64,000 bases of DNA from Stropharia rugosoannulata (lineage: Eukaryota > Basidiomycota > Agaricomycetes > Agaricales > Strophariaceae). Both the position numbers and the translations under genes were made by a program. The stretch is from NCBI GenBank assembly GCA_028532985.1, contig JANCIK010000009.1:2976001-3040000 (forward strand), in the 5' to 3' direction. The notes under the pieces are model-generated. The model ran no database searches. It was given only the letters and a program-made list of their open reading frames with translations, and had not been told where the DNA came from. Position 1 is the first letter of the stretch. The number at the start of each line of letters is the position of its first letter. Below, one piece after another: positions 47,055-59,059 of the stretch.

Positions 47055-50000
47055 ATGTCTCACTTATGTGAGCGATGTGGTGGATCCTTCTCTTCTGAAA
47101 GCTCTGTTTACAGACATCAACAACAGCCTGTATCCATTTGTCGTACACAATATGAAGCTGTTCTTCAATCTAACAAAGCTTGGGCGCAACAAAATCCAAC
47201 GTCATCTAGATTAATGGAATTAATAGAGCCATTGAAAGACGATGCAAGTGACATAATAAGTGAAGATCTACCATTTACACAAGAAATTGAAAATTCCCCT
47301 GAACCAAGGCATGCTGAGGAACTTGACGCTACGGAGATGGAAGGTATTTTTCAGGACAATCACCCCTCTGCATCTCAGATATGTGGTACTGGCGATACCT
47401 TGTTGGATATATTCTGGAAAGACCAATTTCATCGGGAAAGGCAGAGTGTTTTGTACTATCCATTTAGGTCTCGAGAGGAGTGGGAGCTCGCTTCATATCT
47501 TTCACAGTCCAAGTTAAGCGCCAAAAATATTGATAAGTTTCTGAAAATGGATATAGTATGTGATTTTTTTATGCTTGATACTTCTTTAGCTAACGTACAT
47601 GTAAAAGAATAGCAAACTTGATCTTTCTTTTAAAAGCGCCAAGGATCTCAGAAATAGGATTGAAATGCTTCCCTCTGGTCCTCAGTTCAAATGTCAAACA
47701 GTCGACTTTCCTTATTCTACTCATAACACATTAGATCTTTACTATATGGATCCAGTGGAGTGTATCCAGCTTATCATGCGGAACCCTTTAATCAAGGACG
47801 CCATTCACTTTACACCCTATCGCCTTTATGACCTGAAATCCACCCGTGTATACAAGGAATGGCTTTCGGGAGATGCGGCTTGGAGTATGCAAGTAAGAGT
47901 CACCCTACAAATTTTTCCGTTAACTTTTTAAACTTGAAATACTAGGATAAACTTCCCTCTGGAGCCACTTTACTTGGCGTCATCCTCTCTTCTGACAAAA
48001 CGAATGTAACAGCAATGACTGGAGGACGTTCTGCACATCCTTTATTACTAAGTCTTGCAAATATCGACATGGATGTTCGAATGAAAGCTTCAAACCATCT
48101 CTTTCATCTTATAGCTCTACTGCCTATTCCCAAGTTTATTAATATAAGCAAAACCCTCACAGGTGTTCTTGAAGCCCGCCTCTTTCATCAGTGTCTCGAT
48201 ATTGTCTTAGCCCCACTTAAAAAAGCAGCACAGGTTGGAATAATGATGACAGACCCCTTAGGCTGGCAAAGGTTCTGTTTTACCCCATTAGCGTCATATA
48301 TAGTGGATACTCCCGAGTCGGCTTTGATTGCAGCAGTCTCAAATGCAGCTTCCTCCGTAACAACTGCAACTTATGACCAGTTTGGTGATGATTTCAGGCA
48401 TCCAGCTCGCCTAGCCACTACAACAATTCAACAGCTGATAGACCTTGAAGCCGAATTCCCTGCGGGCCCATGGGCAAGTTTCAAGGAATATGTGAATAAA
48501 GCCAAAAAAAAAAACCTTAGAGGAGTACACCGACCCTTCTGGAGAGACTATGCTTTGGCTGAACCATCTGTATTTCTCACCACTGAACCACTTCATCACT
48601 GGCATAAACAATTTCTGGATCATCAAGCCCAATGGTGTATTAATGGGTTGGGCTCGGAGGAAATAGACTTTAGGTTCTCAGTACTGCCACCTCATACAGG
48701 ATTTCGTCACTTTCCTGAAGGGATTTCATGCCTTAAACAGATTACTGGGAGAGATCAAAGAAATATTCAAAGGTATATTGTGGGGGTTATTGCAGGTGCT
48801 GTTACGCCCAGATTCATGAAGGCCATACGCTCTATTATTGACTTTTTTTATCTTGGGCAATCTCAGCAAATCAATGAGGATATTTGTCTTCGTCTTACCA
48901 AAGCACTCCAGGACTTTCACTCTAATAAACAGGCAGTCATAGATGCGAAAGCACGTCGAGGAAAGAAGAAAAAAACTATTATAACACACTGGAAAGGTAT
49001 TCCGAAACTGGAGTTTATGCAAAGTGTTGTTCAAAACATCAGAGATAATGGGGTTCCTATCCAGTGGTCTGCTGACATAACGGAACATGCACATATTGAA
49101 GTGGTGAAGGAACCTTCTAGGAAAAGTAATAATCGTGAACATGAATCCCAGATCTGTCGACACCTTGATCGTGCTGAAAAAACGCGTTATTTTAATCTGG
49201 CTACTGCATTGGTTGAAGCTCAAATCGATGTTAGGGGTGGCCCTATACATTCAGAGAGAAGCCAAGCTTCCTCTACAATGGATTTGCTGGAAAAGATCAG
49301 TCCTGCAGCATTTTCCAGTTCTGAGCAAAATGTCGTCAACTTCTTTTCTCTTTCTGCTGAACTCAAACAAACAAACCCAGATACATTCTTTCACCGAACC
49401 TGCCAAACATCTACCTACACTGCCTTTCAACTTTCAAGAGACCACAATGGAAAGCGCCTTACTGTGGATGAAGCTGCTTTAAGGTATAATCTACCTGATT
49501 TACGAGCAGCGCTGGGAGACTACATACAGAAAAGGAAGGACTTTTCATGCTCAAATTACGTCAAGACCATTGGAGGAAGGCGGATATCAAGCTCTTCCTG
49601 TCTACTTTCTTTTCAATTCTTGGAAATTTGGCATCAAGTGCGTCTGCAGAACAAACAATATTTCCCTCCACACTCTGTTCTTCCTGCCGTTACTGTCAAA
49701 GCATCTCCAAGAACCTCTGAACAGCCATATGGGATTCATGATGCAGTAGTTGTTAATTTAAACCCAGAGAAAGAATGGCCTTTTAGTGGACTTTCAGGTA
49801 TTTGCGAAACTTTAATATAAAACCTCGAAGAACTTATAGAAGTGCATCTTTAGGTCATGCAATTGTAGAACTTCACCTCATCTTCTGTGCTGTGCCTTCA
49901 CGTGGATGTATCACTCCTCCAGGGTGTAATGAATTTCTTACATATGTCAAGCGATTTGATATTGTACCCCAAATCAACTGTGAAGTCTCTGGATCAAGAA

Positions 50001-50260
50001 CACAGCGAGGTCCATTTCCTGAGCCTTCGTCTTCATTACATGTACTATCAAGAGCCACACGTACAGATGGATCAGATATTGGTGATATTCTTCCATTAAA
50101 TCAATTACGATCATTAGCACATTTGATACCAAAGTTTGGTGAAAAGGCTAACAGAAATTTCACCCGAAAGAACAGTGCTACACTATCCTCTGAATATTTA
50201 CTTAATAAGTATTTTGATAAAGAATTTTTCTTATCTCTTACACTTTGTAGTACAGTATAA
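47055..50260 (+). CDS. Plavaka-type transposase, apparently intact
   Basis: Four exons join in frame. The protein starts MSHLCERCGGSFSSESSVYR with a C2H2-like finger (C-x2-C-x12-H). It then reads LRNRIEMLPSGPQFKCQTVD, TLDLYYMDPVECIQLI, SDKTNVTAMTGGRSAHPLLL and SLANIDMDVRMKAS, followed by a long segment including QFGDDFRHPARLATTT and WSADITEHAHIEVVKEP. These are hallmarks of the Plavaka transposases of basidiomycetes, related to the CACTA/CMC superfamily; the acidic residues in SDKT and DMD are likely catalytic. The frame is open to the stop at 50260, about 985 residues, so the element may still be functional. Introns are at 47557-47608, 47894-47945 and 49799-49852. The TET/JBP gene lies just upstream, and Plavaka-like sub-terminal repeats lie just downstream. 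Confidence 0.87.
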
Positions 50261-50359
50261 CTTACACATATATACATATGCTTTTGTCGATACAGCTGAC
50301 TGCAGGATTATGCCTGAGATTCAAGTGTGTTTCTGTAAAATGACATAAGTACTCAGCAG

Positions 50360-50695
50360 GTGCTACAGGTTGGCTACAGGCCACAAACAAGGCTAGGTGT
50401 AATGAGGCTTTTCTTTACAGAGTGGAGATTGCTTTGCAGATATTTAACTGCTTTATAGTACTACAGAGAGAACTGAAGGCACTACACAATATCTGATGTG
50501 CTATACAGAGCTTCCAAGTGCATTCTCAAAATGCTACACAGGTCTCACAAGAACTCTATGAAATGCTATGCAGCACTTGCAAGAATATCTCTAAATATAG
50601 ACAGCTATATAGTTTCCCAAGATAATTTTTGCACTATAAGCTGCTACAGGCTTTGCATATACTTGCTATAAGTGCTACAGTAAAAATCAGGATTT
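50360..50695. repeat. Cluster of ctacag-type repeats, likely sub-terminal repeats of the Plavaka element
   Basis: About 100 bp after the transposase stop, ctacag and close variants (gctacagg, actacaga, gctatgcag, tgctacag) occur roughly ten times in 330 bp. Dense short direct repeats just inside the ends are typical of CACTA-related transposons, where they bind the transposase. The last copy, tgctacag, ends near 50682; the element end should lie close to there. The matching inverted cluster (ctgtag) was not found near 43.4 kb or 30 kb, so the left end is unresolved. Confidence 0.55.
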
Positions 50696-50863
50696 TCTGA
50701 TGACGGACACGCAGGGTAATCGGTAACCTGCCAAAAGTCCTCAAAACGTTTCCTGTACTCGACTTGTACTAGTCTATTCATTTGCTAGGCTATTTCGCAA
50801 GTTATCCATCTCCATAGTCATGCCTTATGTACGAGAAAAGTATTCAATAACCTTTTCCAAGAG

Positions 50864-50871
50864 TATAAAAG
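50864..50871 (+). promoter_or_regulatory. TATA box of CVNH2
   Basis: The sequence gtataaaagg lies about 80 bp before the ATG at 50948; the same tataaaagg core precedes CVNH4 (about 61865). Confidence 0.6.
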
Positions 50872-50947
50872 GTGCTGGTGTCTGGCCATACTATTCATTA
50901 CAGAACTACAATCCCAACATCAAGTCCAGTTCACAGAGGCTCTAAAC

Positions 50948-52648
50948 ATGCAGTTCACATCCTTCGTTGTTATCGCCCTCTCTGCCATCTCTTCAGCTTA
51001 TGCGGCCTCGCTTGCAGCACAGGACAAGGCCGGCGCTCGCTGTTCCGGCTTTAGTGTCAGTGGTAGCACTGTGTCGGCCAAATGTTTCAACACTGCTGGC
51101 ACACAGCAGGTTCAGACCTCAATCAACCTCAACCAATGCACCGTGAACAATAACGGGGTTATTGCCTGCCAGAAAAAGTGAGTAACAATACAGTGTCCGT
51201 GATAATTCTTTACTAGTACTAATTCATCTTTGTAACCAACGTATCAGTGGTCAGGCTGGCACTATGGCGGTCCATGTGTACTTTTATTCCGCGCAATTTT
51301 ATGAACCATATATTGCCCCGCGGAATTTCTAAGTGCCCCGCGGAATTTCTAAATGCCCCGCAGAAATTTGAAGTGCCCCGCAGAAGTTGAAATTCCGCGC
51401 GCGCAGAAATGCGGTGTCTGAAATCTGCGCGGGGTGAGTTTTTCGAGTCAAATACACATTTTTTGTCCAAAAGCATGCATAGAAATGCCCGCGCGGAATT
51501 TTAACACTGCGCGCAGAAATTTAATGCAAGGTGTGTGTTGCGCGCGCAGAAATTGAGAAATTGACTTGTACTCACATTTTTGACGTGCCGACGTGCCGTG
51601 GCCACAATTTGATGATGTAAGTGATGCGGTCGGCATAACGGATCTCACACATCGGACTCTGAAAAATCGTGGGAAATTGGCCTCCTGGCAGCGAGTGGAG
51701 AGCCTACTATACAATTGTCATCCCCTCCTTATAGCTTAAAGCGAGCTAATGTATATGATTAATAAATTACTATGTACGTTCTCTGCAAAATGTGGTTTTT
51801 ACCTTGGTTTAGTAAGACTAAAGATTGACATCCTTAGGTGAATTATTGCATTGGAATATAACACAAAAACAATCAATCAACCCGATGTTATACCTGACTT
51901 AGGTAGATAATTCACACATTAAAGGATCTGGTACATCTTTGAAGTAACCAGAATGATTACAAGACTTTCAATGGCAAGTAGACGGGCGCCATTAATGTTT
52001 ACCTTACCCTTGCTTTCAAGTTTCCACGGTATTTCAAAGTCCGAAATGCCAGGCTCCGTGATGCCGACAGCATCACTTACATCATCAAAACCCAGCTCCG
52101 GCACATCGGCACACCAAATTGGTGAGCACAAGTCAATTTCTCAACTTCTGCGCGCGCAACAGACACTTTGCATGAAATTTCTGCGCGCAGTGTTAAAATT
52201 CCGCGCGGGCATTTCTATGCATGCTTTTGGACAAAAAATGTGTATTTGACTCGAAAAACTCACCCCGCGCAGATTTCAGACACCGCATTTCTGCGCGCGC
52301 GGAATTTCAACTTCTGCGGGGCACTTCAAATTTCTGCGGGGCATTTAGAAATTCCGCGGGGCACTTAGAAATTCCGCGGGGCAATATATGGTTCATAAAA
52401 TTGCGCGGAATAAAAGTACACATGGACCGCCATATGGCACTAGCTGCAACTTCAGCAACATTGCAGACAACAACGGGTTCCTTACTATTACTGCCAGCTG
52501 CGTTAACACTGCGGGAGGTAACAGGATTGTGACGAATGGATTCCCTCTTGGTATGCAGATCGTTTTATCTCACGCTTGATACATTCTCATTCTCTCTTGG
52601 CGTGTAGACCAATGCTTGACAAACGTTAATGGCCAGTTAACTTGCTGA
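50948..52648 (+). pseudogene. Cyanovirin-N-homology-like gene CVNH2, split by a fold-back element
   Basis: Exon 1 (50948-51177) encodes a signal peptide (MQFTSFVVIALSAISSAYA), AASLAAQDKAGARCSGFSVS and SINLNQCTVNNNGVIAC. Exon 2 starts at 51248, but after 15 nt it is interrupted by the 1172-bp element at 51263-52434. It resumes with GTSCNFSNIADNNG and ends at 52550. Exon 3 (52608-52648) encodes DQCLTNVNGQLTC. Leaving out the element and one copy of the 6-bp target duplication gives back a 122-nt exon 2 and an open frame, as in its paralogues. The promoter TATA box is intact, so transcripts may form, but the product would be truncated after about 80 residues. It is convergent with CVNH3, 218 bp apart. 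Confidence 0.85.
51263..52434. mobile_element. Fold-back transposon FB1 (1172 bp) with 6-bp target duplication
   Basis: The ends are TATGGCGGTCC and its inverse, flanked by the direct repeat TGGCAC (51257-51262 and 52435-52440). The two arms are long inverted copies of each other for about 400 bp. They are built from imperfect tandem units of the type CCCCGCGGAATTTCTAA, so the arms can pair into a large hairpin around a unique centre of about 300 bp (51700-51990). No transposase is encoded, so it is non-autonomous. The paralogous gene structure gives independent proof of the insertion site. The superfamily is unknown: TSD length and ends do not match Tc1, hAT or piggyBac. Confidence 0.88.
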
Positions 52649-52866
52649 GCCACTCTCTGTTACAATGTTATCGATGTAGCACCATCGTAAAGTAATGCCT
52701 GCTATCCAGTGTAGTTTGTAGTAGCTTGTCGTACTAAATATTGATATCAAGTATGTCACTAAATACAAATTCATCGTCAAAGTCACGAGCCACCTCAAGA
52801 AATGATTGAGAAGTTTGAAGACCCAGTATTATATTTAATGCAGTTGTCTTTGCCAATGTAATCCTT

Positions 52867-54853
52867 TCAGCATTGCAGAGCACCGTTGACATTTGTCAAA
52901 CAATTTCCTGATACGAAAAGGATTAGTGGCAAGCACATCGTTTTTGGAATGCAAACCAATTTAGAACATACCTATGGTTGCCTGTTTGCACATTTATTAT
53001 TCCGCACATATACATTGAGCTTTTTGTTCCGCACACTTCAAAATATTGCGCACACTTAACTTTTCGAAGCCGCAAACTTGTATTTTTGTGCCGCACAATT
53101 GAGAAAAGTGCGCACACATATCAAAAACATGCCGCACACTTCAAGAAAAGTGCGCACACATATGAAAAAAATGCCGCACACTTCAAAAACATGCCGCACA
53201 TTTAGAAAATCTGGTCCGCACACTTCAAACATTGCGCGCACATATCAATTTTTGACCCGCACATATTGTTTGCAGGTATGCGCACACTTCAAAAATCGAG
53301 CGCGCACATATATCGCTTATTGCCGTGCCTTGGCATCAGCGGCTTCTGGCCCGGACTCGGCAAACACGGCTGGGCCTGCCGTTTGCAGGCCGAGTTCTCA
53401 CGCTTACCATCTGGGAGAATCGAGGCTACTAGTACTTCACCAGCATTAAATAAGAAAATTCTACAAATTATGTTATTGACAATGTTAATAGACATAATTG
53501 ATTTAATACCTTGCCAATTGGATGTAGCCAACTACAGTGATTTTTAATTGGCAGATGCTTGAAATACTATTAACAGCTAAATAACAGCTCACCAGAACTA
53601 TCCTTATACATTTACTCTGCTTATCAGGCACCTTGCATATCTCATGCTTTATGGGCCTTGAGGTCAGGTTGCACTGTGTATACGGTAATGTGGTAAAATG
53701 ATTATTAATACACTGGTCCCTCACATAAATGATAATATTGTCATATTGAGACAAGTACTAGAGCTACGATCTATTTCTTTACACATCAGGTAGATAATTA
53801 GCATAAAAATTGATTTGTTACATTATTGGACCTTAGGTAAACGCCCTTCTATGTTTTTGTGCTTCATCTCTGTTGAGTTAGCCAGGCAAGAGCGGCGCGT
53901 CTATTGGTCACATGACTAAGTGATGGGGAAATTCATCGGCCGCAGCACGGCAGTGCTCTAACATAATCAGGCAACTGTGCCACATGCCGTGCTGCCGGGC
54001 ATGAGCCGGAAACGGCAAAATGCCGCTGATGCCAAGTCACGGCAATAAGCGATATATATGCGCGCTCGATTTTTGAAGTGTGCGCAGACCTGCAAACAAT
54101 ATGTGCGGGTCAAAAATTGATATGTGCGCGCAATGTTTGAAGTGTGCGGACCAGATTTTCTAAATGTGCGGCATGTTTTTGAAGTGTGCGGCATTTTTTT
54201 CATATGTGTGCGCACTTTTCTTAAAGTGTGCGGCATGTTTTTGATATGTGTGAGCACTTTTCTCAATTGTGCGGAACAAAAATACAAGTTTGCGGCATCA
54301 AAAAGTTAAGTGTGCGCAATATTTTGAAGTGTGTGGGGAAAAAAATTCAATGTATATGTGCGGAATAATAAATGTGCAAACGGGCAACCATACATACCAA
54401 GTGTAAACCCCTTATTTGTTTGAAGTGTCCCAGAAACGGTAAAACAGCTGGCATCGACTGTTACTGTGCCATTCACATCCTGTATATTACTAAATGTACA
54501 CGACTCCGCGGCATTTCCCCTGTAAATTCAAGGATTAAATAAAGGTGGGATCGACATAGGTTTAGTATATCATATTGAGGGCCATATGGCATGCTACAGT
54601 ACTGTGCTCACCCGGTCTGGCAACTGAGGACGCCGTTGGTGTTTCCAGTGCATAGATTAAGGTTAACCTCAGCTTGAATCTGTCGGTTGGAGATGTCCAA
54701 GCACGTAGCAAACACAAAATTGTTGTTCAGGCTAAAACTAGAGCAGGTCAGGCCGGCTCTATCTTGAGCAGCCAGCGTCGATGCCTGTACGACTGAGATA
54801 GTGAGTAACGAGATAACATTGAAGGCGGTACGCCTTGATACGTGGGTGTACAT
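52867..54853 (-). CDS. Cyanovirin-N-homology-like gene CVNH3, carrying two insertions
   Basis: Exon 1 (54612-54853) encodes MYTHVSRRTAFNVISLLTIS, TLAAQDRAGLTCSSFSLN and NLNLCTGNTNGVLSC. Exon 2 (54398-54519, 122 nt) encodes ESCTFSNIQDVNG, and exon 3 (52867-52907, 41 nt) encodes GNCLTNVNGALQC. The coding exons are open. Two mobile elements affect the gene. Fold-back FB2 (52973-54392) sits exactly at the donor of intron 2, and its target duplication rebuilds the donor sequence. The hAT element (54853-59929) sits at the start codon; the element's terminal base restores the A of ATG, but the native promoter is now 5 kb away (59938-60010). The gene is probably silent or driven by the transposon. 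Confidence 0.82.
52973..54392. mobile_element. Fold-back transposon FB2 (1420 bp) with 6-bp target duplication
   Basis: The ends are TATGGTTGCC (left) and the inverse GGCAACCATA (right), flanked by the direct repeat CATACC (52967-52972 and 54393-54398). The arms of about 420 bp are inverted copies built of imperfect tandem units of the type CGCACACTTCAAAA. The centre (about 53400-53960) is unique and has no transposase. It shares with FB1 the TATGG end, a TATTCCGC block 25-30 bp from the end, tandem-unit arms and the 6-bp duplication, but the repeat units differ. The two are therefore diverged members of one family. Confidence 0.87.
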
Positions 54854-55549
54854 AGTGTTGCCACGACTCGACTCGACTTGACTCAAGTCACTAGTCAAGC
54901 CGAATAATAAGTCGTGATGACCGAGCCATTGACTAATAACTGACGTATAAGTCGTACAGTCGACTTGGCGGCTTGTATCGACTTGAGCCGGTTAAGCGGT
55001 GACTTCAGTCTAAATTTGGTAGTCTAGATGTCATCCAGTAAGCTTTGCGTGATATAGAGCCCTAGATCATTTTCTGCATGCCGCCTGTGCTCAGATCACT
55101 ATATGCATATGTCTTATACATGTCTGCGTGAAGTATGCAAGTTTTCATGGCAAAAGGACAGGCCAGGAGCCGTGTTTAATCTTGAGATCGATCAAGGATT
55201 GACACTTAATTCACACCCTAAGTATGCCAATGTAACGAGCTTGGAGATCTCATTTCTGCTGCGTACATCTGTTGAATACATTAATTAATATGTATACCTA
55301 GTTATCAAACATGTTTTATATGTGTTTTAAGGTTGTAAGTAAATGATGTGTATGGTAAGTAGACTGCACCACGGCAGCATAGTCAAGGCTGCAGACATGA
55401 TGCAAGCATGTTGCATACTGCTGTACAGCCGTCATTAAGTATGCATGCACATCAAGTGTGCATTGGCTGCACAGTGCAACCAGTGGTTGGCGTATCCCTA
55501 TAAGAACATTGAACGAAGCAGTGAGTTAGCAAAGACCAACAATTACCAC

Positions 55550-58500
55550 ATGCCTCCTCGAAGTGCAGCAGCCAAGTCCACTACTACTCAGTCTCGTCGC
55601 GGCGTCGCAAGCGCAGTGGTGACACTAGCCAAGGCGGATCAACAACAACCCGGATTCATGACAATGGGTCTGCCGAGATACATTTTCAAACTCAAGGTAT
55701 AAATTAGTATTAATGATAATATATCTTCTCTCTTGCTAATAAGTAACATGTGATTAGCTTTAAGCACAGAGCCATTGACTTTTCGGCCTGTATCTAGTAC
55801 ACCAACTAACACTACAAGCAATGCCGAGCTCGGTAATCTACATAGAATATCTGAAGAGCCTCCGAGCAATTGTATGTTTATTTAGACATTTTGGCAGAAG
55901 TTTTACTAATGTTTTACATAGCCCCTGCAATTCCTGATAGTCCATCCAACCCTTTCTCATCAGCCGCACACGCTTTCCCTTCGGGTACAATGGGTGATAT
56001 TTCAGATGGGGAGTTATTCCCTGATCCGAGTCCGACGACAAGTGCATCCGAGTCTGGTCAGACAACACCACAAACTAAATCACATGACTTGCCTCAATCA
56101 GGTCGGACTCACGGCACACAGAGTCACTCACACACTGTGTCAAAGTCGTCGAGTGCTCATTCAAAAGGTGGCAAAAGAACACACGTGCTGCACGAGATGT
56201 CTGGACTTTTTTTCGACAAACAACTGAAGCCCGGATTTGTTTATTCTGCGAGTATGTTTTCATTTAGAGTCTCTTAATTGAGCGGCTATTTACTGGTACT
56301 TTATCAGACAGCAGAATTCAATTAACTCGGCCCACGAGGTTTTTCCATTTGCCATCGAAACAAGCACTACAACCCTGCGAGGTCATTTGATTACATACCA
56401 TTTGCCTCTTTGGGTTGATGGATGTGACAAAATGAATATTGCAATTACTGCTGATAAGGCTAAGGGTCCCGTGGCACAGTATCGCACCTCAAAGGGTGAT
56501 GTCACTGCATTGGGAAACACTGCACCATTGAGCAATCGGCCCCCCAATATTCCGGAGTTTTCTTACAATGCTTTCGTGGATGCAATTACCGAATTTATTA
56601 TTGCAGATGATCAGGTGAGCATATATACGTCAATGTCTGCCTATCACTCTGATTTACTAATAGTTAAATTTAGTCAATCAATGTCATAGAAAGCCCACAC
56701 TTGCGGAGAATCTTTATGCTTCTTCGTAAAGATTTGACAGATGATCAAATCCCACACCGCACAACAATCCGTAATCGGATTAAGTCACTGTGGGATGAAC
56801 ACCTCACTCAGCTCGAGTCTGATCTGAAGGCATGTCTACATTTCTACTTTATTATATACTATTACTAATAATCTCCTAGGGAGCACTTGGAAAGATTTCT
56901 TTGACGACCGACTTGTGGTCTGATCCGAATCTTAGTCCATTCATGGCTGTAACAGCACACTGGATTCACACAACATTAGTACAGACTGCCAATGGGCCAC
57001 AGCATGTTCTCACACTAAAGTCTGAGCTTATTGGATTTCACCGAGTTCCAGGCCGTCATGATGGCGAGCATCTCGCACAATCATTTTTATATATTCTAGA
57101 CCGGCTTTCAATTACGGACAAGGTGTGTATCAACATGTCCTGTTTTTATGCTATATCTAATAATATTTTCTGTTGTAGATTGGCTGGGTTACGCTCGACA
57201 ATGCATCCAATAATGACACATTTATGATGATTCTTGAATGTGAGCTGCGAGTACGAGACATACCGTTTGATCGACACCATAACCGCATAAGGTATGTAAT
57301 TCATAAATCACCAGAGTATTTAATTAAAATAAAGTTTAGATGCTTTCCACATATTGTAAATCTGGCGTGCAAGGCAGTGCTTGCAGCACTGTCAAAGATT
57401 GAAGATATGCACGATTCATCAGATCTATTTTTGGATCTTGATGGCAATCCAATTCCAGTTCTTCGTTCTCTCATACGTGGGGTATGTTGTTTGATTTGCT
57501 TGGTTAATTCAATTCATATTTTACTCTATCTAGATCCGTGCATCATCTCTTCGCCGCCAACATTTTGATGAACTTGCAAAAACATATCACGGATGTGACC
57601 TACAACTTCTTCGAGATGTTGATACACGCTGGTCTTCTACTTTATACATGATTGACCGTGCACTGTGTCTTGAAAAGGCATGTAATGTGTTTATATTGGT
57701 GTCAACTTATTCCTGACTTAATCTTTCAACAATGGTAGGCTCTCACGGCAATGTCCGCATCAAATGATTTTCGAGACTTAAAGAAACTGTCTGAAGCACA
57801 TTGGACTATTCTTACCTATGCACGGGAAATATTGATAGTATGTTTATTCTATTATTCTATTATAGTTTGTGTGAACTTAGAATTGCATAGGTGCCTGATG
57901 CCTTTCAACAAAAGCTTTCAGCTGAGAAAACACCTACACTCTGCAATGCACTCCCATGCTTTGATGCCATAATCTCGGTGTGGAGGGACCTTCAAGCCTC
58001 TTTTGGTTCTCCATTCTCCGAGATCATAGAGGAAGGTATCAAGAAGTTGAATATATACCAGGACCGGATTAGTTCAAATCCTGCATACATTATTGCAATG
58101 AGTGAGTTATATACTTATATACTAACATATATTGCTAACTTTTCATAAGTATTGAATCCTGATATGAAGTTGAACTACATCCCTGTTGAAAAGCAAAATG
58201 AAGCACGGATTTTGCTGCGAGACACAGTAGGTTTAATTAATTCTCCGAAATAAATATTGAATTAATGTTCTATATAACATATACAGCTCAACCCATACTA
58301 CGAGAAATATCTACAAAGCAAGACCATATCAGCTGGGGCTCAAACAATGAACCCCCTCGATACTAACCAGGTAGCTCCCACGGCGCAATCATTGCAGGCA
58401 CATGACTATACGCCTCGCCGATCGAGAATGATCCGGGGTCATTCAATTCGGAATTCAACCGCTCGCCGAACTGCTGATGAGATTCTTGGCTTGTCGAGGG

Positions 58501-58969
58501 CAAACGTGCAAGCAAGAAATTCACTGGATACTGAGATTACCCAGTACTTAAATGACTCATCAACCAGCACATGCTCCTTGTCGTTTTGGCAGGTAAATAC
58601 ATCTATTAGCTCTACTTAAATTAAGAACATCTAATCCAGTACATGTAGGAACACCAGCTCCGCTATCCGACACTGTTTATGGCAGCTTTGGATTACCTTG
58701 CGATTCAGGGGTCTGCTGTCCCGTGTGAGCGTGTATTCTCATCAGCAAAGGAAACCATGACACCTCGACGCAGCCGCATTAATGAAGATTTGATGGAAAT
58801 GCTACAAATGCTTAAATTTTCTCTCAAGGCGGGTGAAAGTCTGAACTTTACACAAGGAACATCTAGGGAGGACATCGAGAGTTATCTTACATCAGTGCTG
58901 GTTGACGAAGCTGCTGTTCCCGAGGACATAAATGCCTATATACAGTCTCTCATGTCATCTCTTTCTTGA
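55550..58969 (+). CDS. hAT family transposase
   Basis: Many short exons encode a protein of roughly 850-900 residues. A Ser/Thr-rich N-terminus with nuclear-type basic stretches (KGGKRTHVLHEM) comes first. It is followed by a BED-finger-like piece (TTLRGHLITYHLPLW), then TTDLWSDPNLSPFMAVTAHW and WVTLDNASNNDTFM (catalytic Asp region), CFPHIVNLACKAVL and DVDTRWSSTLYMIDR. The C-terminal hAT dimerisation domain is YPTLFMAALDYLAIQGSAVP, ERVFSSAKETMTPRRSRI. Start at 55550 (MPPRSAAAKSTTTQ), stop at 58969. One junction near 56250-56340 could not be joined in frame with a standard intron, so there is either an unusual splice or a frameshift. Otherwise the gene looks complete and relatively young. Confidence 0.85.
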
Positions 58970-59059
58970 GATTGCCGTGGCGTGTGTACTAATTTATGTA
59001 CAATTTTGGTACGATTACTATTTTAGGGTTAAGTCATTGACTTAGCCGCTTTGCGTCTA

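Noticed and set aside
52973..53300. Evenly spaced short repeats that could suggest a CRISPR array
   Set aside because: The units are imperfect, continuous (no unique spacers) and mirrored at the other arm of a transposon with a target duplication; the host is a eukaryote.
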